A DNA stretch of 64,000 bases from contig OX393576.1 of assembly GCA_947652605.1 (NCBI GenBank), forward strand, positions 11,744,575-11,808,574, given 5' to 3'. The position numbers and the translations under genes were made by a program. The notes beneath the pieces were generated by a model, which was given only the letters and a program-made list of their open reading frames with translations, did not search any database and was not told where the DNA came from. The DNA comes from Elmis aenea. Lineage: Eukaryota > Arthropoda > Insecta > Coleoptera > Elmidae. Positions 23,114-35,455 of this stretch are shown here, one piece after another (position 1 is the stretch's first letter; each line of letters begins with the position of its first letter).

Positions 23114-24037
23114 GAGTAAAGTGCTCTAATATGGAATACATCAGTTTTATGACAATGAATAAGCGATATCTGTTAAAAAGTATATGTACCTATTTGTACA
23201 TTGATCACACATTCCCAAATGTAAAATAGTTAAAAAATATTCACTAGATTACATAACAGTTTCAAATATATTTTTGACGAGCTACTGAATTTTTAGGCTA
23301 AATTTTTCAGTGCAAAATTTTATATGCTAGGGTAAATGATATAAAATATTTTATTGCATGTTAATTTAGCATGAGCCTTTACATTTTAATTAAATAGACC
23401 AACATTTTTATTGGGCTTATTTCATGTTTTACATACACCGATTTTTGAAAAGTCACATTGATACCTAATATGGAATACCATACAGGTGCCTTATAATGAC
23501 TATGATTATGGTCACTAAGTACAGGAATATGGGTCATTGTCAAAAGTGTCAGAAATGGGCACACGAAAAATGTGCAAAATACCCAAAAAAAAACAATTCT
23601 ATTGTCCTACCTGTAACAAATAAATAAATTATTAACATTAGTTCGAATGACACTGGAATTATAATTTAATTTACATAAATAACAGAGTTTTGGTTTGGTT
23701 TAAGTTATAATGTAAATCAAAAAGAAATAAAAGATTAATCTATGAGCAGTTGTTTATTTTAATGTATATTTCCTATATAATTCTATATTCCATATTAAGA
23801 ACCCCTAGTATTCCATATTAGGTTCCCCGGGAGCTTAATATGGAATAGTAACCAGTAACATTTAAAAAAAAATAGCTATATAAGAAATACCTATAGTAAT
23901 ATCGTACCAGAATTCGAGTAATGTGTTGCTTATTCATTACAATATCCTTATAAATATTTTGCAAAATTTTGTTGAATAAATGTGAATATTATTGCCGAAA
24001 ACAAAAGAGTATTCCACATTAGGGCACTTTACTTTAC
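23114..24037 (+). mobile_element. Pogo-type element relic with subterminal repeat array
   Basis: Ends gagtaaagtgctctaatatg (left) and, inverted, gtaaagtaaagtgccctaat (right), with TA outside both. The motif taatatggaata or a one-base variant occurs at least six times, clustered toward both ends (near 23128, 23468, 23788, 23810, 23836 and 24009, in both orientations). At 924 bp it retains only the 3' scrap of a transposase gene. Confidence 0.7.
23520..23623 (+). pseudogene. PHD-type zinc-finger C-terminus of a pogo-like transposase
   Basis: Reads MGHCQKCQKWAHEKCAKYPK, then after a one-base slip in an A9 run FYCPTCNK and stop. The spacing C-x2-C-x4-AHExC...C-x2-C is that of a PHD finger, which some insect pogo-like transposases carry at the C-terminus. 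Upstream catalytic domain not seen. Confidence 0.65.
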
Positions 24038-24630
24038 TATTCTTTTCAGTTAATCTGGTTATAAATGGGTTTTAAATAATTTTCCCTTAATCTTAAATGA
24101 AGGATCAAATATAGTTTGACATAATCTAACTTTAAAATGTTTAGAAATCTATTAAAAATAAAAGTATCTCCTAAATAAACTGTATTTTTAGGTGCACATA
24201 GAACTTATTTTGTTTAAAACATCAACAACAAAAATTAAAAAAGTGTTAATGCCTAATAGTTTGTGTAACATACATTTAAAAAATCTTCGTGAATGTTTAA
24301 AAACAAAATAAACTTAACTGTGTTTATAGTTTTCCTTAATTTACTGTGTGATAATAAAATTTTCATTAAAACCTTAGCCAAACACATAAATTTAACAGAT
24401 TACGTGTGATGGAAAATTGAGAATATATTGGCCAATTAAATATTTTTATGTTCCAAAATAACATGCATTTGATTTTAAACGTAGCTTAAAATGACCTATA
24501 ACTAATATAATGGTTAAGGTTATTTGGTTTTATTCCTAAAACCTATAAAAATGGTCTTTTTCGAGTAACTAATAAAAATCTTTCTATTTTCTGCATTTTG
24601 ATACAGTATAAGATCATTAGCAAGCATATA
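24038..24630. other. Gene-free stretch
   Basis: AT-rich; nothing recognised. Confidence 0.4.
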
Positions 24631-25495
24631 CAGGGTGTTTCATAAATATTGCGAAAAATTTCAGGTGTTGATTCCTTATCGTCTTTCATATAAAATGCTT
24701 TCCTTAAACGTCTCCTTTTGAGTTACAACCCCCTGAAGGGGAGCGTAAAATTAGGTCTTTATTTTATTTCTCAAATTTGGACAAATGTAGGAGAATGATA
24801 TTTGGTAGATGTTTTGTCCTTATTAAAAGGTTTTCCATAGTAATATTTTCAGTCATCTTCCACCTTCACAGGGGGCTGAAAAGTGCGACCCCTGTTGGTT
24901 TTTTTAAATCAGAACTCTTTGGTGGGTTGAAATTTTGCTAAAAATGACGGGCGTTATAGCGTTGTCACCGCGTTAACATCAAAATTCAGTACACCCGTCA
25001 ATTCTACCCAATATGAACATAAACAAACCATGGAAAACACCAAAATGAGTCGTTTTATATTGGAATATTTAATGGTTCATGTTGACATGTTTTATTTTTT
25101 ACTCAAAAACGGTAGGTTATACGAGAAAAACTAAAGAAAAAAAAGTTTTTAAACAAAGTAAGCTTTCAAAACTTTTTAATTGCAAAATTTTAACCCACCA
25201 AAAAGTTCTGATAAAAAAAAAACAAAGGTCCTACTTTTCAGCCCCCTTGAAGGTGGAAGATGATTAAAAATATTACTATGGGAACCTTTTAATAAGTTTA
25301 AAACATCTACCAAATATAATTTTTCTACATTTATCCAAATTTGAGAAATAAAATAAAAACCTAATTTTACCGATCCCCTTTAGGGGGGTGTAACTCCGAA
25401 AGGAGACGTCTAGGGAAAAAAATTTATATGAAAGACCCCCTTAATTTTTGATAAGGAATCACCTCCCAATACTGCAATACTTAAGAAACACCCTG
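24631..25495. mobile_element. Foldback MITE (family F), complete copy
   Basis: Begins cagggtgtttcataaatatt and ends cttaagaaacaccctg; TA on both sides. The arms are ~350 bp inverted copies sharing gacgtctcctttcg, caaatttggacaaatgtagg and the cagggggctgaaaagt block. The frame at 25079-25267 lies in the right arm and is a shadow. No transposase remnant recognised. Confidence 0.85.
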
Positions 25496-28304
25496 TATAT
25501 TATAAATTTGATCTAATATTGTAAATTAACTGATGAAGAGAGCACATTTTTGAGGTAAATTTTGGATTCCATTTAAAACTTTATTAAATTTGTTTTCGTT
25601 ATATGTATACCAAGAAAATATTTAGTAGATTATGAAATTTAGCTTTGATAAATATTTGTAACTTTGCGGTTGTTGAAATTAAAATAAAATATGTGCTCTA
25701 ATAACATTGCGATGATCAAAGAGTTTTACTTTAGTTATAACATCAAAAAATAATTCAATAAACTAATTTTCTATTATTTAATTCAACTCTTGAAGCTTCT
25801 TACATTTATTTCTCAAATTTTTCGCTACGAATTAAAAACTATTTACCGTACATTATTTTTTCGCAGTCGACCTTAAAACTATCCTTTATTTAAGCATTTT
25901 ATCATAGGAAGCAAACAAATGTAACATGCATTAAAAATTAGTAGGTGTTGCCTACGATCAATTTTTAAATTTTTTAGAAAGCTGAAAGCTGTGACGATAA
26001 AATAATTGATTTAATAATGTTACTTGTACGCTATTTCCCCACCAAAGCTGCTTTTTATTTAACTATTGTGCGAAACGGATGGAGGAAATCTTAAACAGAT
26101 CCATGGAAAAAAATGAAAAAAAAACTTTTATTAATGTGTTGATCCCACTCAGGGATTTATAAAGGAATTGTATAGCTGGAGAGGATCAGGATACCACTCG
26201 ACCGACAACAGAAAAATATAGAATTGAAAATTTCACACTAACCGAGAGAATAAAAAGCAACAAGCAACAGTCAGGATTCATCCACATCTTTTGACAGGCA
26301 CAAGTGAACGCAAAGGCCTCTTGGGAGCTTATTCCAAGCTTTTAGATATATTTGAAATGTTAATTACAGCTAGGTCATTTTTTTATATCAACAATTTTTA
26401 TTTACTTTTCATTATTATTGAGCAGAATATTTTTGGTTCGTTTCTTCATAAAGGTGATTCAAACATAGACAAAGTATAGCATGAATTCGTTTTGTTGTTT
26501 ATAAGGGCGAACCATACGTTTTTCATATCATTTTGTAGCTCTTGAAGTGTATGATTTGATATTAAATCATTTAAATAATATAAAATTAATAATTAATTAC
26601 TAAAGCGACTTTGAATTTGCCCAAAATTTTAACTCCTAAATAAATTTAAACGGATTTATTTTGAATTCACAACCTATAAATACGCATATCCGATTAGTTA
26701 TTTTCATAACCACGTTAAATATACAAAAGTATTACGTACCTACTCACTTCAATACAAACAGTTATTATTTATTATAAAAGATATCGCAAACGCAAGCGAA
26801 AAATACATGTTTGCTTTTTAATAACAAATAACTTTTGGTCATGCAACTGCGAATAACGATGTTTCATAACTAATCAAATGAATGTAATACTATTTGAAGA
26901 AAATAAAGCCCTTGACTTTATGACTGACATGACCAGCCTTACTTTAAAATTGCACTTCAGAATGTCACGGCTTTGGAACATTATTATTATTGAAAAATGG
27001 CATTTTCAGATTATTTGACATGAAACAGTTTTTCGATTTCTCTGCAGAAGGCTTGCCTTGATGAAATTGAATTAGGAAGTTCTAAAGCAATTCAAGTAAG
27101 AAAATATATAGGTGACTAAATTTGGTCTATATTTTATTCTTAACTAAACAGAAATGCTAATTTTCGAAATTGTTTGAATTATCTAAGCAATTCGATGATT
27201 AATAATTCTAATACAAATCAAACGGAATATTATAAGGGACTCTTTGAAGAAATGCTAGACCGGCTTTAACACTAAGATCTGTACGTTAGAAGCAATCTTA
27301 TTTATATCATTTAGATTGATACTCAGATGAAAGTCTCAATACTGGTCCGTTTAAACAACAGATCATTCAAAGAAAATATAAATTATTTTTAAACTATAAT
27401 ATCCTCATAATGACTACTCCATTGATAAACGTAAAACAATTTTCGACTTATAATCATGCAAGAAACAAAGCCACGTTAAAAATGTCCAACAATTTATACA
27501 CACTCTGTACTAGATTAAGTTGAAGCCAAGTTTAAAATTGTTTCAGCTAGGACAAGAACTATACATCTTGTCATTAGCTACTTCAGTAAACAAGTTTTTA
27601 GTTTGTGAACACTACTTTAAAAAACTTTTGCTAGGCACAGCCCAAACAAATTTTTAGATTTAAATTCTAACTCGGATGCAGCGCGAAGATTTTTGATTCC
27701 TTATGAATGCTAAGCGACACCGATGGAAAGGGTTAACATGCATGAAGGGTTGTTTCCAAATATACCGAAATTCAAGGCAATGTTATAGCAACCCCAGATG
27801 TATGTCATGATTATACCTAGCGTACGGAAATCATGCTGTTTTATTACATTCGCTCCGTTGGAATACAGATATGGGCGATTATTATATGCATGAGTGAATT
27901 TTAATACCCTAAAATGGGGTGAAGGTGACCAATTTTATACTTAACACAAAAAACTTGCCATATAACGGTGTAAAATAATATTTTTTAAATTTTATAACAT
28001 AAGATTTCATCCTTACTTTAAATAGAACATTTAAAATCATAAATAATTCAACTCATTGGCTTGTTTAAAATAATAATGTATTGTTGGTCAACATCACCCC
28101 GAATGGGGTGGAGTTGCCCACTAATGTGTTTTGCTTTATTAAAACATTTTATTTGCAAACAAACGCAATAAAATATTTGCTATTTATATTTAGACTCAGA
28201 CTATTTCGAGTTAACTAAAAAAATAATTAGCTGCACGAATTATAGTAGTACCTACTACTAAAAAATAAATATATTAAGTTCATGATTGAGGCCAAGATCT
28301 GTAA
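25496..28304. other. Long gene-free stretch
   Basis: No gene recognised. A pogo-like terminus may lie at 27907 (separate entry). The segment 26100-26290 is slightly less AT-rich and could be an old LINE scrap, but I cannot support it. Confidence 0.4.
27907..28135. repeat. Possible solo end of a pogo-like element
   Basis: accctaaaatggggtgaagg at the left, and aatggggtggagttgccc near 28100, repeat the phrase aatggggtg, like subterminal repeats of pogo-type elements. I do not find a matching right end, and no transposase. Confidence 0.35.
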
Positions 28305-28740
28305 TAGTCTTGAAGTGAAGCGAGGATTAAGACAAGCTGATCCACTGAACAATTTGCTTTAATTTGGTGCTTGGAAATGTTTTAAGGAAGAGTAACATAC
28401 ACACCAAAAGCACATTACACCATTACAAACATCAGTATGTTTCTTACACTGATGATCTAGTATTAATAGCACGAAAAACAGGGGCATTAAAAGAAGTGTT
28501 TAGAAAACAGGAGAATAAATCTAAAGAACAAAATAATATATGAGGTTTAATGAAGATCATATTGGGAACGTTCCTGGAGTGGTTAAAAGTTTCAAATACC
28601 TAGGAGTGTCGTTAAAAAATAAAAATGAAGATTAATCAAAAAGCGACTGTCAAAACGTAGTAAAAGTATTAAAGCCTTATAACGATCCTGGAGTCAAAAA
28701 AAGGAAGCACAAATTAGAATTTATCCTATAAAGCCATTCG
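28305..28740 (+). pseudogene. LINE reverse-transcriptase scrap (family RT-C type)
   Basis: FEVKRGLRQADPLNNLL resembles the RT motif RQGxPLxxLLF. YTDDLVLIARKTGALKEV is a variant of the catalytic YADD/FADD box, and SFKYLGVSLKNKNED (read across a slip) follows. Several stops. Only the palm region survives. Confidence 0.65.
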
Positions 28741-28757
28741 TCGAAAAAACTTTTATA

Positions 28758-29230
28758 CAGGGTGGTCCACTTTATTGTAGCAGGACTTTAACAGTTGATA
28801 CAAAAAATTATTTTAAAGCGAATATTCCATATGAGCATGGGTCCATAAACGCTTCATTTTAAAGATACAGGGTGTTGAAATTTTCGAAAAAATATCGATA
28901 ATTTTTAACCGTTTCTTAACCAGTAGATATACTTAAACCAAATTTGGTATACAGCCCCATGTTACAGGTTACCACATTCGGTGAGAATGTCAAGCCCCAC
29001 AAGCAACCAGTGGCGGAGTTGTGGGGGTTCGGTTTCAATAAATTTGATAAAAAACTAGTACGGCCCTGTTCAAAATCAAACTTGAATTTTAGATCGAACT
29101 TATGAGCTAATTTTTCGCGAGAATAGTAAAATAAATCAAATTTAGCGCCAAACGGTGGCAGATACGAATAAAAGTCTAGAAACACTTTTTGTTTAGAATA
29201 AAATACTCTACCCAAAAACAAGAAACTTAG
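28758..29230. repeat. CAGGGTG-type end without a partner
   Basis: cagggtggtccactttattg follows TA at 28758; a second end-like motif, cagggtgttgaaattttcg, lies at 28869 in the same orientation. No inverse copy was found downstream. The 101-codon minus-strand frame at 28916-29221 shows no recognisable domain. Confidence 0.5.
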
Positions 29231-29817
29231 ATTCTCAATACAGATCTAGAGACGAAATTGGAAGGATGGAAAAAGATGCTGCTTATAAGTCTAGAATTTT
29301 TATATCATGACAATAAAGTAACTTTATTCAATATCCTTGTTTCGGAATAAGATCTAAAATTTGAGATTCCTCATGTTATTTTATTGATGTCTTATAAAAT
29401 ATTGCATTCAGTGCGACTTGCTTAACTGGTGCTATACTGTAAATCTAATCCAGTATATCCTTAGCAAATTAACAGTTTCTCCGCTGGAATTTTTTTAAAC
29501 TGACTTTTAAAAATTTCGACAGGTAAATTCCTTGCTTGCCTTTGTTGTTATTTACAGTTAAAAAAAACATGTGTGTAAGTGAAGCTTTATCTCATTTTTG
29601 CATGAAAATTGGACCTACACAACTTGCTAACATACAGGCTCAATTGTACAGGTAGATAATTAATCAAAACACAAGTGTTGATGGATTCAACAGAAATATG
29701 TTTTGTTGTGACGGAATTTTCCGCAATTTTGGTTAGTTTTTCAGTAAGCGTGCGTCTAACGCGTAGTTAATTACTCATAAAGGTTCACTTTATTGTTATT
29801 TTAAATAGCACATTTTA

Positions 29818-30131
29818 TTAGCCATGAAAGTTTGTAGATCTACGCGAGTTAGCTGAAACGCAAAGTCGAGTCCGTAATATGTTTTGCCAAACTAATGTCT
29901 GGCGTATTTTATTTATTCCTGCAACGTGATGCGATACCTGCGTTAAGGTTGCTGAAAAACACATAATCCATAATTTAGTGGGTAATCGGCGACAGCACCA
30001 TAAATAAAAATTTGGAAGCGCACCTCCCGAAGCCATACGCATAAGCAAAATCCTCTAATAAATTTTGTGTGCCAGCCCTCTCGACCAGAAAAGGTGTATA
30101 AACACATATCTCTAAAATAGAACGTGTACAT
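29818..30131 (-). pseudogene. Degenerate mariner-like transposase C-terminus (tentative)
   Basis: Across two minus-strand frames the reading passes LPNFYLW / GAVADYP, which together resemble the PxFFLWGAVKDxVY block, and ends RTRLCVSAN, like the tail of the DUF4817-type transposases elsewhere in the window. A one-base slip separates the frames. The match is weak and could be chance. Confidence 0.4.
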
Positions 30132-30353
30132 GAAATCACTGGAAGTTTTTTATCTTCTTTAGTCTATACAGGGTGGTCCACATAAAAGAGCCACTATTGG
30201 GATCTTGTAACTGGTAAGAGCTACAAAGAAGTTTAAATTAGACAAATTGTTCCCCTTTCTGAGACATATTCAGCGATGCTTTAATGTTTTTAAAAATTTC
30301 CATGGCACGCTAGATAATCAACAAAAATCAAAACAGGCATTTTTTTTAAATCG

Positions 30354-30965
30354 TTTTCGCTGATGATCAGATAGTTCTGGCTCATGACAAGGAAGACCTA
30401 GAATACATGGCCCGAAAGTTAATAGAGGAATACGAGGAATGGGGACTTGAATTGAACATAAATAAGACCAAATATATGTGTGTAGGAGTTGAAACAGAAG
30501 ATCTGGAACTAAATAACAACATGAAAACCTGTGACGAATACATTTATCTAGGGGTAAAAATAACGGAAGATGCGAAAGAGAGATAGAAGAGAGAATAAGT
30601 AAGGGCAAAAAGGTCATTGGGGCACTTAATCCAATTCTCTGGCCAAAAGAAATATCGAACAACAGAAAAAGACAATTATACAATACCATACTTAAAAGCA
30701 TAATGTTATATGGCTCAGAGGTATGGCAGTTGAATAAAAAAAAAGCTTTTAGCAACCGAAATGGACTTTTGGCGCCGGTCTGCCAGAATCTCTCGTTTAG
30801 ACAGAATCAGGAACGAAAGAATAAGAGAAAAATGAAAACTGAAAAAAATATCGTACAAGAAATACAAGAGAAACAATTGAGCTGGTATGGCCATGTACAA
30901 CGAATGGCGGACGAGAGAATACCAAAGGAAGTAATGCAGTGGACACCTCAAGACAGACGGAAACG
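30354..30965 (+). pseudogene. LINE ORF2 fragment (family RT-C type) inside family A element
   Basis: Begins at FADDQIVLAHDKEDLEYMAR (catalytic FADD-type box lacking its first residues), then GLELNINKTKYMCVGVE, CDEYIYLGVKITEDAKER, a stop and slips, LYGSEVWQL, and QLSWYGHVQRMADERIPKEV. This is the C-terminal half of a non-LTR retrotransposon ORF2. The opposite-strand 145-codon frame at 30318-30755 is antisense. Confidence 0.78.
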
Positions 30966-31179
30966 ATGTTTTATAACCAATTTATTTAACGCATTTGTTC
31001 AACGAATATCAAAAATAACATGGCATTTGAAATTTTTTAAATCGAATATTTAACTAAAACCAAATATTTAAAGATTATAACAGATTACTATAAGATTATA
31101 AAAAAAGTTGTTTACGACCAGATGATGATGATCTGATGTAAATTTGTAGTTTGTAGTGTATTTGTATAAAGTGCGGATG

Positions 31180-31310
31180 TGTAAGTGAAGCTACCACTGG
31201 AGTGTAGCCTCACATCCCTAATTAGGCTTAAGTGGTGGTAACTCGTAATAGTGTAAGTGTTGTGTAAGTGTTGGAGTGCAGCCTCACACCCCTAATTAGG
31301 CTTAAGTGTT
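31180..31310. repeat. Two-unit direct repeat
   Basis: The phrase cctaattaggcttaagtg preceded by gcctcaca(t/c)(c) occurs twice about 80 bp apart, each unit starting gtaagtg. It may be a LINE 3' untranslated segment, but I cannot place it. Confidence 0.6.
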
Positions 31311-31514
31311 GATTAAGTAAGACTGTTAATCTGTACTAATTTATTAACAATACTTTACGGTATATATACAAAAAAAACAGGCTGAATAGACATACGTCAT
31401 AAATAATAAAGTTATATAAAAAAATTTTAAATAATTGTTTAGCACATACTTTGCAATTTGCTTATTGTTAACTCGGCAGTTCACATCGTTCACAAATAGC
31501 AAATTGCAAGGTAA

Positions 31515-32057
31515 AGTCTGTTTTATACTATACTATTTTTTCGTTTAAGAAAATCGTATACGATTTTCTAGTACGGTGTCAATCAGAAATTAAAAATCTT
31601 GAACGAAAAATTCGTACGAAATTACTACCTCCCCTAAATGCGTCCAATTTTAGCATGGGCGCATGCGTATTCTACTGTAACTATCTGACCGTATGTCATT
31701 TGTGGGTTAGGTTAACTGAAACAATCAAACAATATCCACAGTTCCTTGTTGATTGTGTAGTGAACAACATCGTGTTATGTAGAATGCTAAAAGCGTTAAA
31801 TATACGTTAAATTTGAAAATGATTCGCTTTCTGTTCTGTGATCAAATTGAACATTTGACATGGTTACTCAAGGTGCCAACAAAATATGATAAAAGTTACT
31901 AAAAAGTAACCGAAATGTATTGGAGTTTTCGTACCAAAAAATAGTACAATGTAAATGGTTCATATTTTCCGTGCTAAATTCTTGAACGAAATTTTTGTAT
32001 CAAAAATCGTGTACGACTTTCTTAAACGAAAAAATAATGTAGAATAAAACAGACTTT
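31515..32057. mobile_element. 543-bp MITE with AGTCTGTTTTAT ends
   Basis: Left end agtctgttttatactatact and inverted right end agtctgttttattctacatt continue to match through attttttcgtttaagaaa and tcgta-acgattt (~60 bp). taa/tta flank the ends. No coding sequence. Confidence 0.75.
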
Positions 32058-33017
32058 AAAGATATGTTGAAACAGGAAAGGAATGAATAATATTACATTT
32101 TAAAATAAGTTGAAAAATATTAAGATAAAAATTAAATAATGTTCAGATGATCTGAACAAAGTATTATTAAAAGTTTACAAAAAATAAAGGTCATTTTAAA
32201 AATATACTTATTACAATATTTAACTATTTGGTTTTAGTTGAATATTCGATCAAAATGTTACAAATTTCATGTTATTTCTGTTATTCCTTGAACAAATACG
32301 TGAAATAAATTGGTTATAAAAATAATTTTGTTATACTTAAAAGTCGACTTTTGTGTTGTTTTTATTGTACAAGTTTTTTGATTTAGATAGTCCAGTAAAT
32401 AAAAAACGTGTACCAATCATTAGACGAAAATCTGCTTTTTAAAAATTAATAAATTTTGGTTTATTTTTGATTTAATGTTTTACTTTTACATTAATTAAAA
32501 TTTGCGTAAATGACTGAACTAAATTGTCTTTTGTTTCATCGCACTCTTTAGCTTCATAGGGACTTTTTGACGAATTTTATTTGTTTTGAGCATTTATATC
32601 AAAATAAATGTTAACCTTAAATTATTGAAAAGAGAAAAAAAATGCTTTTTTATTAGCTCATAGCCAACTGTGGTTTCCATTTAAAAAATGCATGTTTGTA
32701 ATTTATCTAAGAATTTAAACAGTATTGAAACAAATGAATGTTTTCATTTTATAGTGTGTTAGAAAATCTACAACTTTTTTCCCAAAAATATATTTGTACC
32801 ATCAAGTACTCGTATAACCGAGTTATAAACGATTTAAAAAAAAAAACCATTTTAATTTTTGTTGATTATTTAGAGTGCCATGGAAACTATTTAAAACTTA
32901 AAACATTAAACCATCACTGAATAGGTCTCCGAAAATGGAACAATTTTTCTAATTTAAACTTCTTTGTAACTCTTACCGTTTACGAGATCCCAATAGTGGC
33001 CCTTCTATGTGGACCAT

Positions 33018-34149
33018 CGTTAAAAATATGATGCATCCATAGGTATAAAATTTTGAATCGTATGATTACCCTAGTGAAAGACAAGTCTTCGTAGAATCAG
33101 CAGCAGTTGATCAAAATTAGTTACATACGTGGCTCAACAATTTAAACAGTAATTGGAACTTTGCTTTATTTCTCTAGCGAATTTAATACTGTAAAGATGT
33201 TTAACGTTATTAAAGTGATAACCAAGGACTGGCCTTTTTGAAGTTTTTTAACGGAAATTGCTTGTTATTAAAGGCTTAGTAACGAAATTATCTTTTGCAG
33301 CTATACTGCGCTACAGGAAAATACCCTATATACTTTGTCGTAGACAATAAATCGCAGTTATTTTTAGTTAAAATGTGTGTAGTAATATGACAGAACCGGA
33401 ACCAACGCCTCAGGTGGCTTTTAGGGCCTACTACGTTTCCGAGTGCTTCATAAATGATTCCCTCCCCTCATAAATTATTAAAAGAACACATGTATCTGAC
33501 TGCATAGCGCCTCGCGATACTTCATTAAACTTATTAATTGTTTTGTATTCAGTTTTATACGAAAAGACAGCGGAATATGACATCGTTTTGTAATATTTTC
33601 AGCTATTAATACGAATATTATTTTTATCTCTGGCGATGTTAAGTTATTTATGCGAATGATCGTTCGTCAATATGTTTTACTTTGAAGTAATTATTTGGTT
33701 CAACAACAGAACAATAAAATTTGTGGCACTAAAACGGTGAAGTCTTGGTAAAAAGCTGGATGCTGTTAAATGAAATGGTCGTAATAAACTCAGCAAGTAT
33801 TAGCGGTTATTTATTTAGCTGTTGTTAACGGCGAAGGATTCCGATGGATGGAATATAATACGTATTGGAAATAAACTTAACGAGTCAGCATCGTAAAATT
33901 ACAAACCAGACAAATAAAAATTATACACGTCCATTAGCTACTGGGGTAAATTAATTAAGTTGAATAAAAAATACAGAAGATTTTGTTACATTATCGAATT
34001 TTCTCGCAAGTAAAATCTTCCTTACTGTATAAGGATGATTGCAAAACTTTTAAATTTTGCAAAAAAATGCAGGGTTATACGATAGACAAACTTATACAAC
34101 TTTAAAAAGCTGCAAAAAAATGTTTTAGGCAGTTTTAAAATAGACTAAA
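33018..34149. other. Gene-free stretch
   Basis: Nothing recognised. Confidence 0.4.
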
Positions 34150-35455
34150 GGTGGTTTGATGAGGAATACTGCGCATGAAAGCTTAACAAACTCAAGAAGG
34201 AGAAGACAAAAATGCCTATAGAAAGCAGAGCAACAGTGAAACGATTAAACAGACAGAAAAGCAGAGAGAGGTACAACACAAAAATTATAGAAACTATTAC
34301 CGGAGAAAAGAGATTAGAAATTCCTACAGAGAAGCTAAGAAGGGAAAAAAAACCTCAACCAGGCATTATACATTAACAATAAGCATGGAATTTTGATAGA
34401 AGATGAAAAAAATCACAGAACGGTGCCAAGAATATTTCTCTGACATGGTAAATGAAGACGTAGAAGCTGAAAAAAAGGATTAGCAGAGGAAGAAGGAATA
34501 ATAGGAACAGGTGAAAGCAATTAAACAGATAAATCTACAAAAGAGGAAATAATGGAAATTATTAAGAGTCAAAAAAATAGCAAATATTCCAGGAACAACG
34601 GAGTGACTATAGAGAACTTGAAATATGGGGGAGAGGAGTTGTACAACCAGATATATCTCTTAGTACGGAAAATCTGGCAAGAAGAACAAATGCCAAAAAG
34701 TTGGGAAAATGCCCTATATTAAAAAATGAAGATGAGACGACATGTAGTAACTATAGTAGAGACATATCTATCCATTAGATGTAACATATAAAATAGTAGC
34801 GACTCTGATTTAAAAAAAAAGGAAGAAGCCATAGGTAAGCCACAATTAGGAGAATATCAGGCAGGTTTTAGAAAAGGGGGAGGAACGATAGATCAAATTT
34901 TTACTATGAAGGAAACGCTAATGACTTGCTATGAATACAACATTTCTGCAGTGGTGCTCTTAATTGACTTCAAAAAGGCGTACGATTCAATAACAAGGAA
35001 AAAATTGTATGAAAGAGTTTCTGGTACCACCAAAGCTAGCAGGATTAATTAATATGACTCTAAAAACAACAAAAAGCAATACAAGGGTGAAAGGCCAAAC
35101 ATCAGGAGACTTCATAGTGAGAACTGAATTACGCCAAGGGGATCCCCTTTTAACTTTACTATTCAACATAGCACTAGAAAAGATAATAAGAAGCAGCAGT
35201 CTGAACCGGGGAGGAGATATAATGTACAAGAGCCATCAAATAGTGGGATATGCAGACGACTTCGCCATTATAGCCAGAAATATAAAGGAATTAGAACACG
35301 CGACAAACAGATTGGTGAAGGAGGATTTTAAGATGGGGTTGCGATTAAATCAGAAGAAATGTAAAGTTATGTCTATTGGAGGAAGTCAGCAGAATGCAAT
35401 CCTAGAAATAACTACGACATTAGGAAAAATGAGTCTAGAAGTAGTGGATCTATAA
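34150..35455 (+). pseudogene. LINE ORF2 relic with RT core (family RT-C)
   Basis: Starts in the endonuclease-RT linker (WFDEEY...). Next come SKYSRNNGVTIENLKYGGEE, EYQAGFRKGGGTIDQIFTMK (RT motif 2), VVLLIDFKKAYDSI (motif 3, first catalytic Asp), a frameshift near 35005, TELRQGDPLLTLLFN (motif 4), VGYADDFAIIARN (catalytic YADD) and LNQKKCKVMSIGG. Stops lie near 34722-34830. The frame 35009-35455 is open for 148 codons. Both termini are missing. Confidence 0.85.

Larger units (their letters stand above)
30969..32322. mobile_element. Inverted-repeat element nested in LINE tail
   Basis: ttttataaccaatttattta at 30969 returns inverted at 32322, and the match continues for about 110 bp (tgttcaacgaat..., cgaatatttaactaaaacca) and more loosely to ~180 bp. 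The interior holds a two-unit direct repeat (31180-31310) and the element at 31515-32057. No transposase seen. Confidence 0.68.
30169..33017. mobile_element. Composite inverted-repeat element (family A, copy 2) with nested insertions
   Basis: The left arm opens cagggtggtccacataaaag at 30169. Its ~175 bp return inverted in the right arm (about 32840-33017), whose outermost bases have decayed. Inside, in order: a LINE RT fragment (30354-30965), the left arm of a second inverted repeat (30969), a third inverted-repeat element (31515-32057), and the closing arm (32322). The right arm extends inward to include the module at 32659-32700. Confidence 0.72.

Noticed and set aside
26100..26290. Possible old LINE scrap
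   Set aside because: Slightly LINE-like composition, but no motif (FADD, KYLG or GRPR) is readable.
30318..30755. 145-codon minus-strand frame
   Set aside because: Antisense of the LINE RT fragment at 30354-30965.
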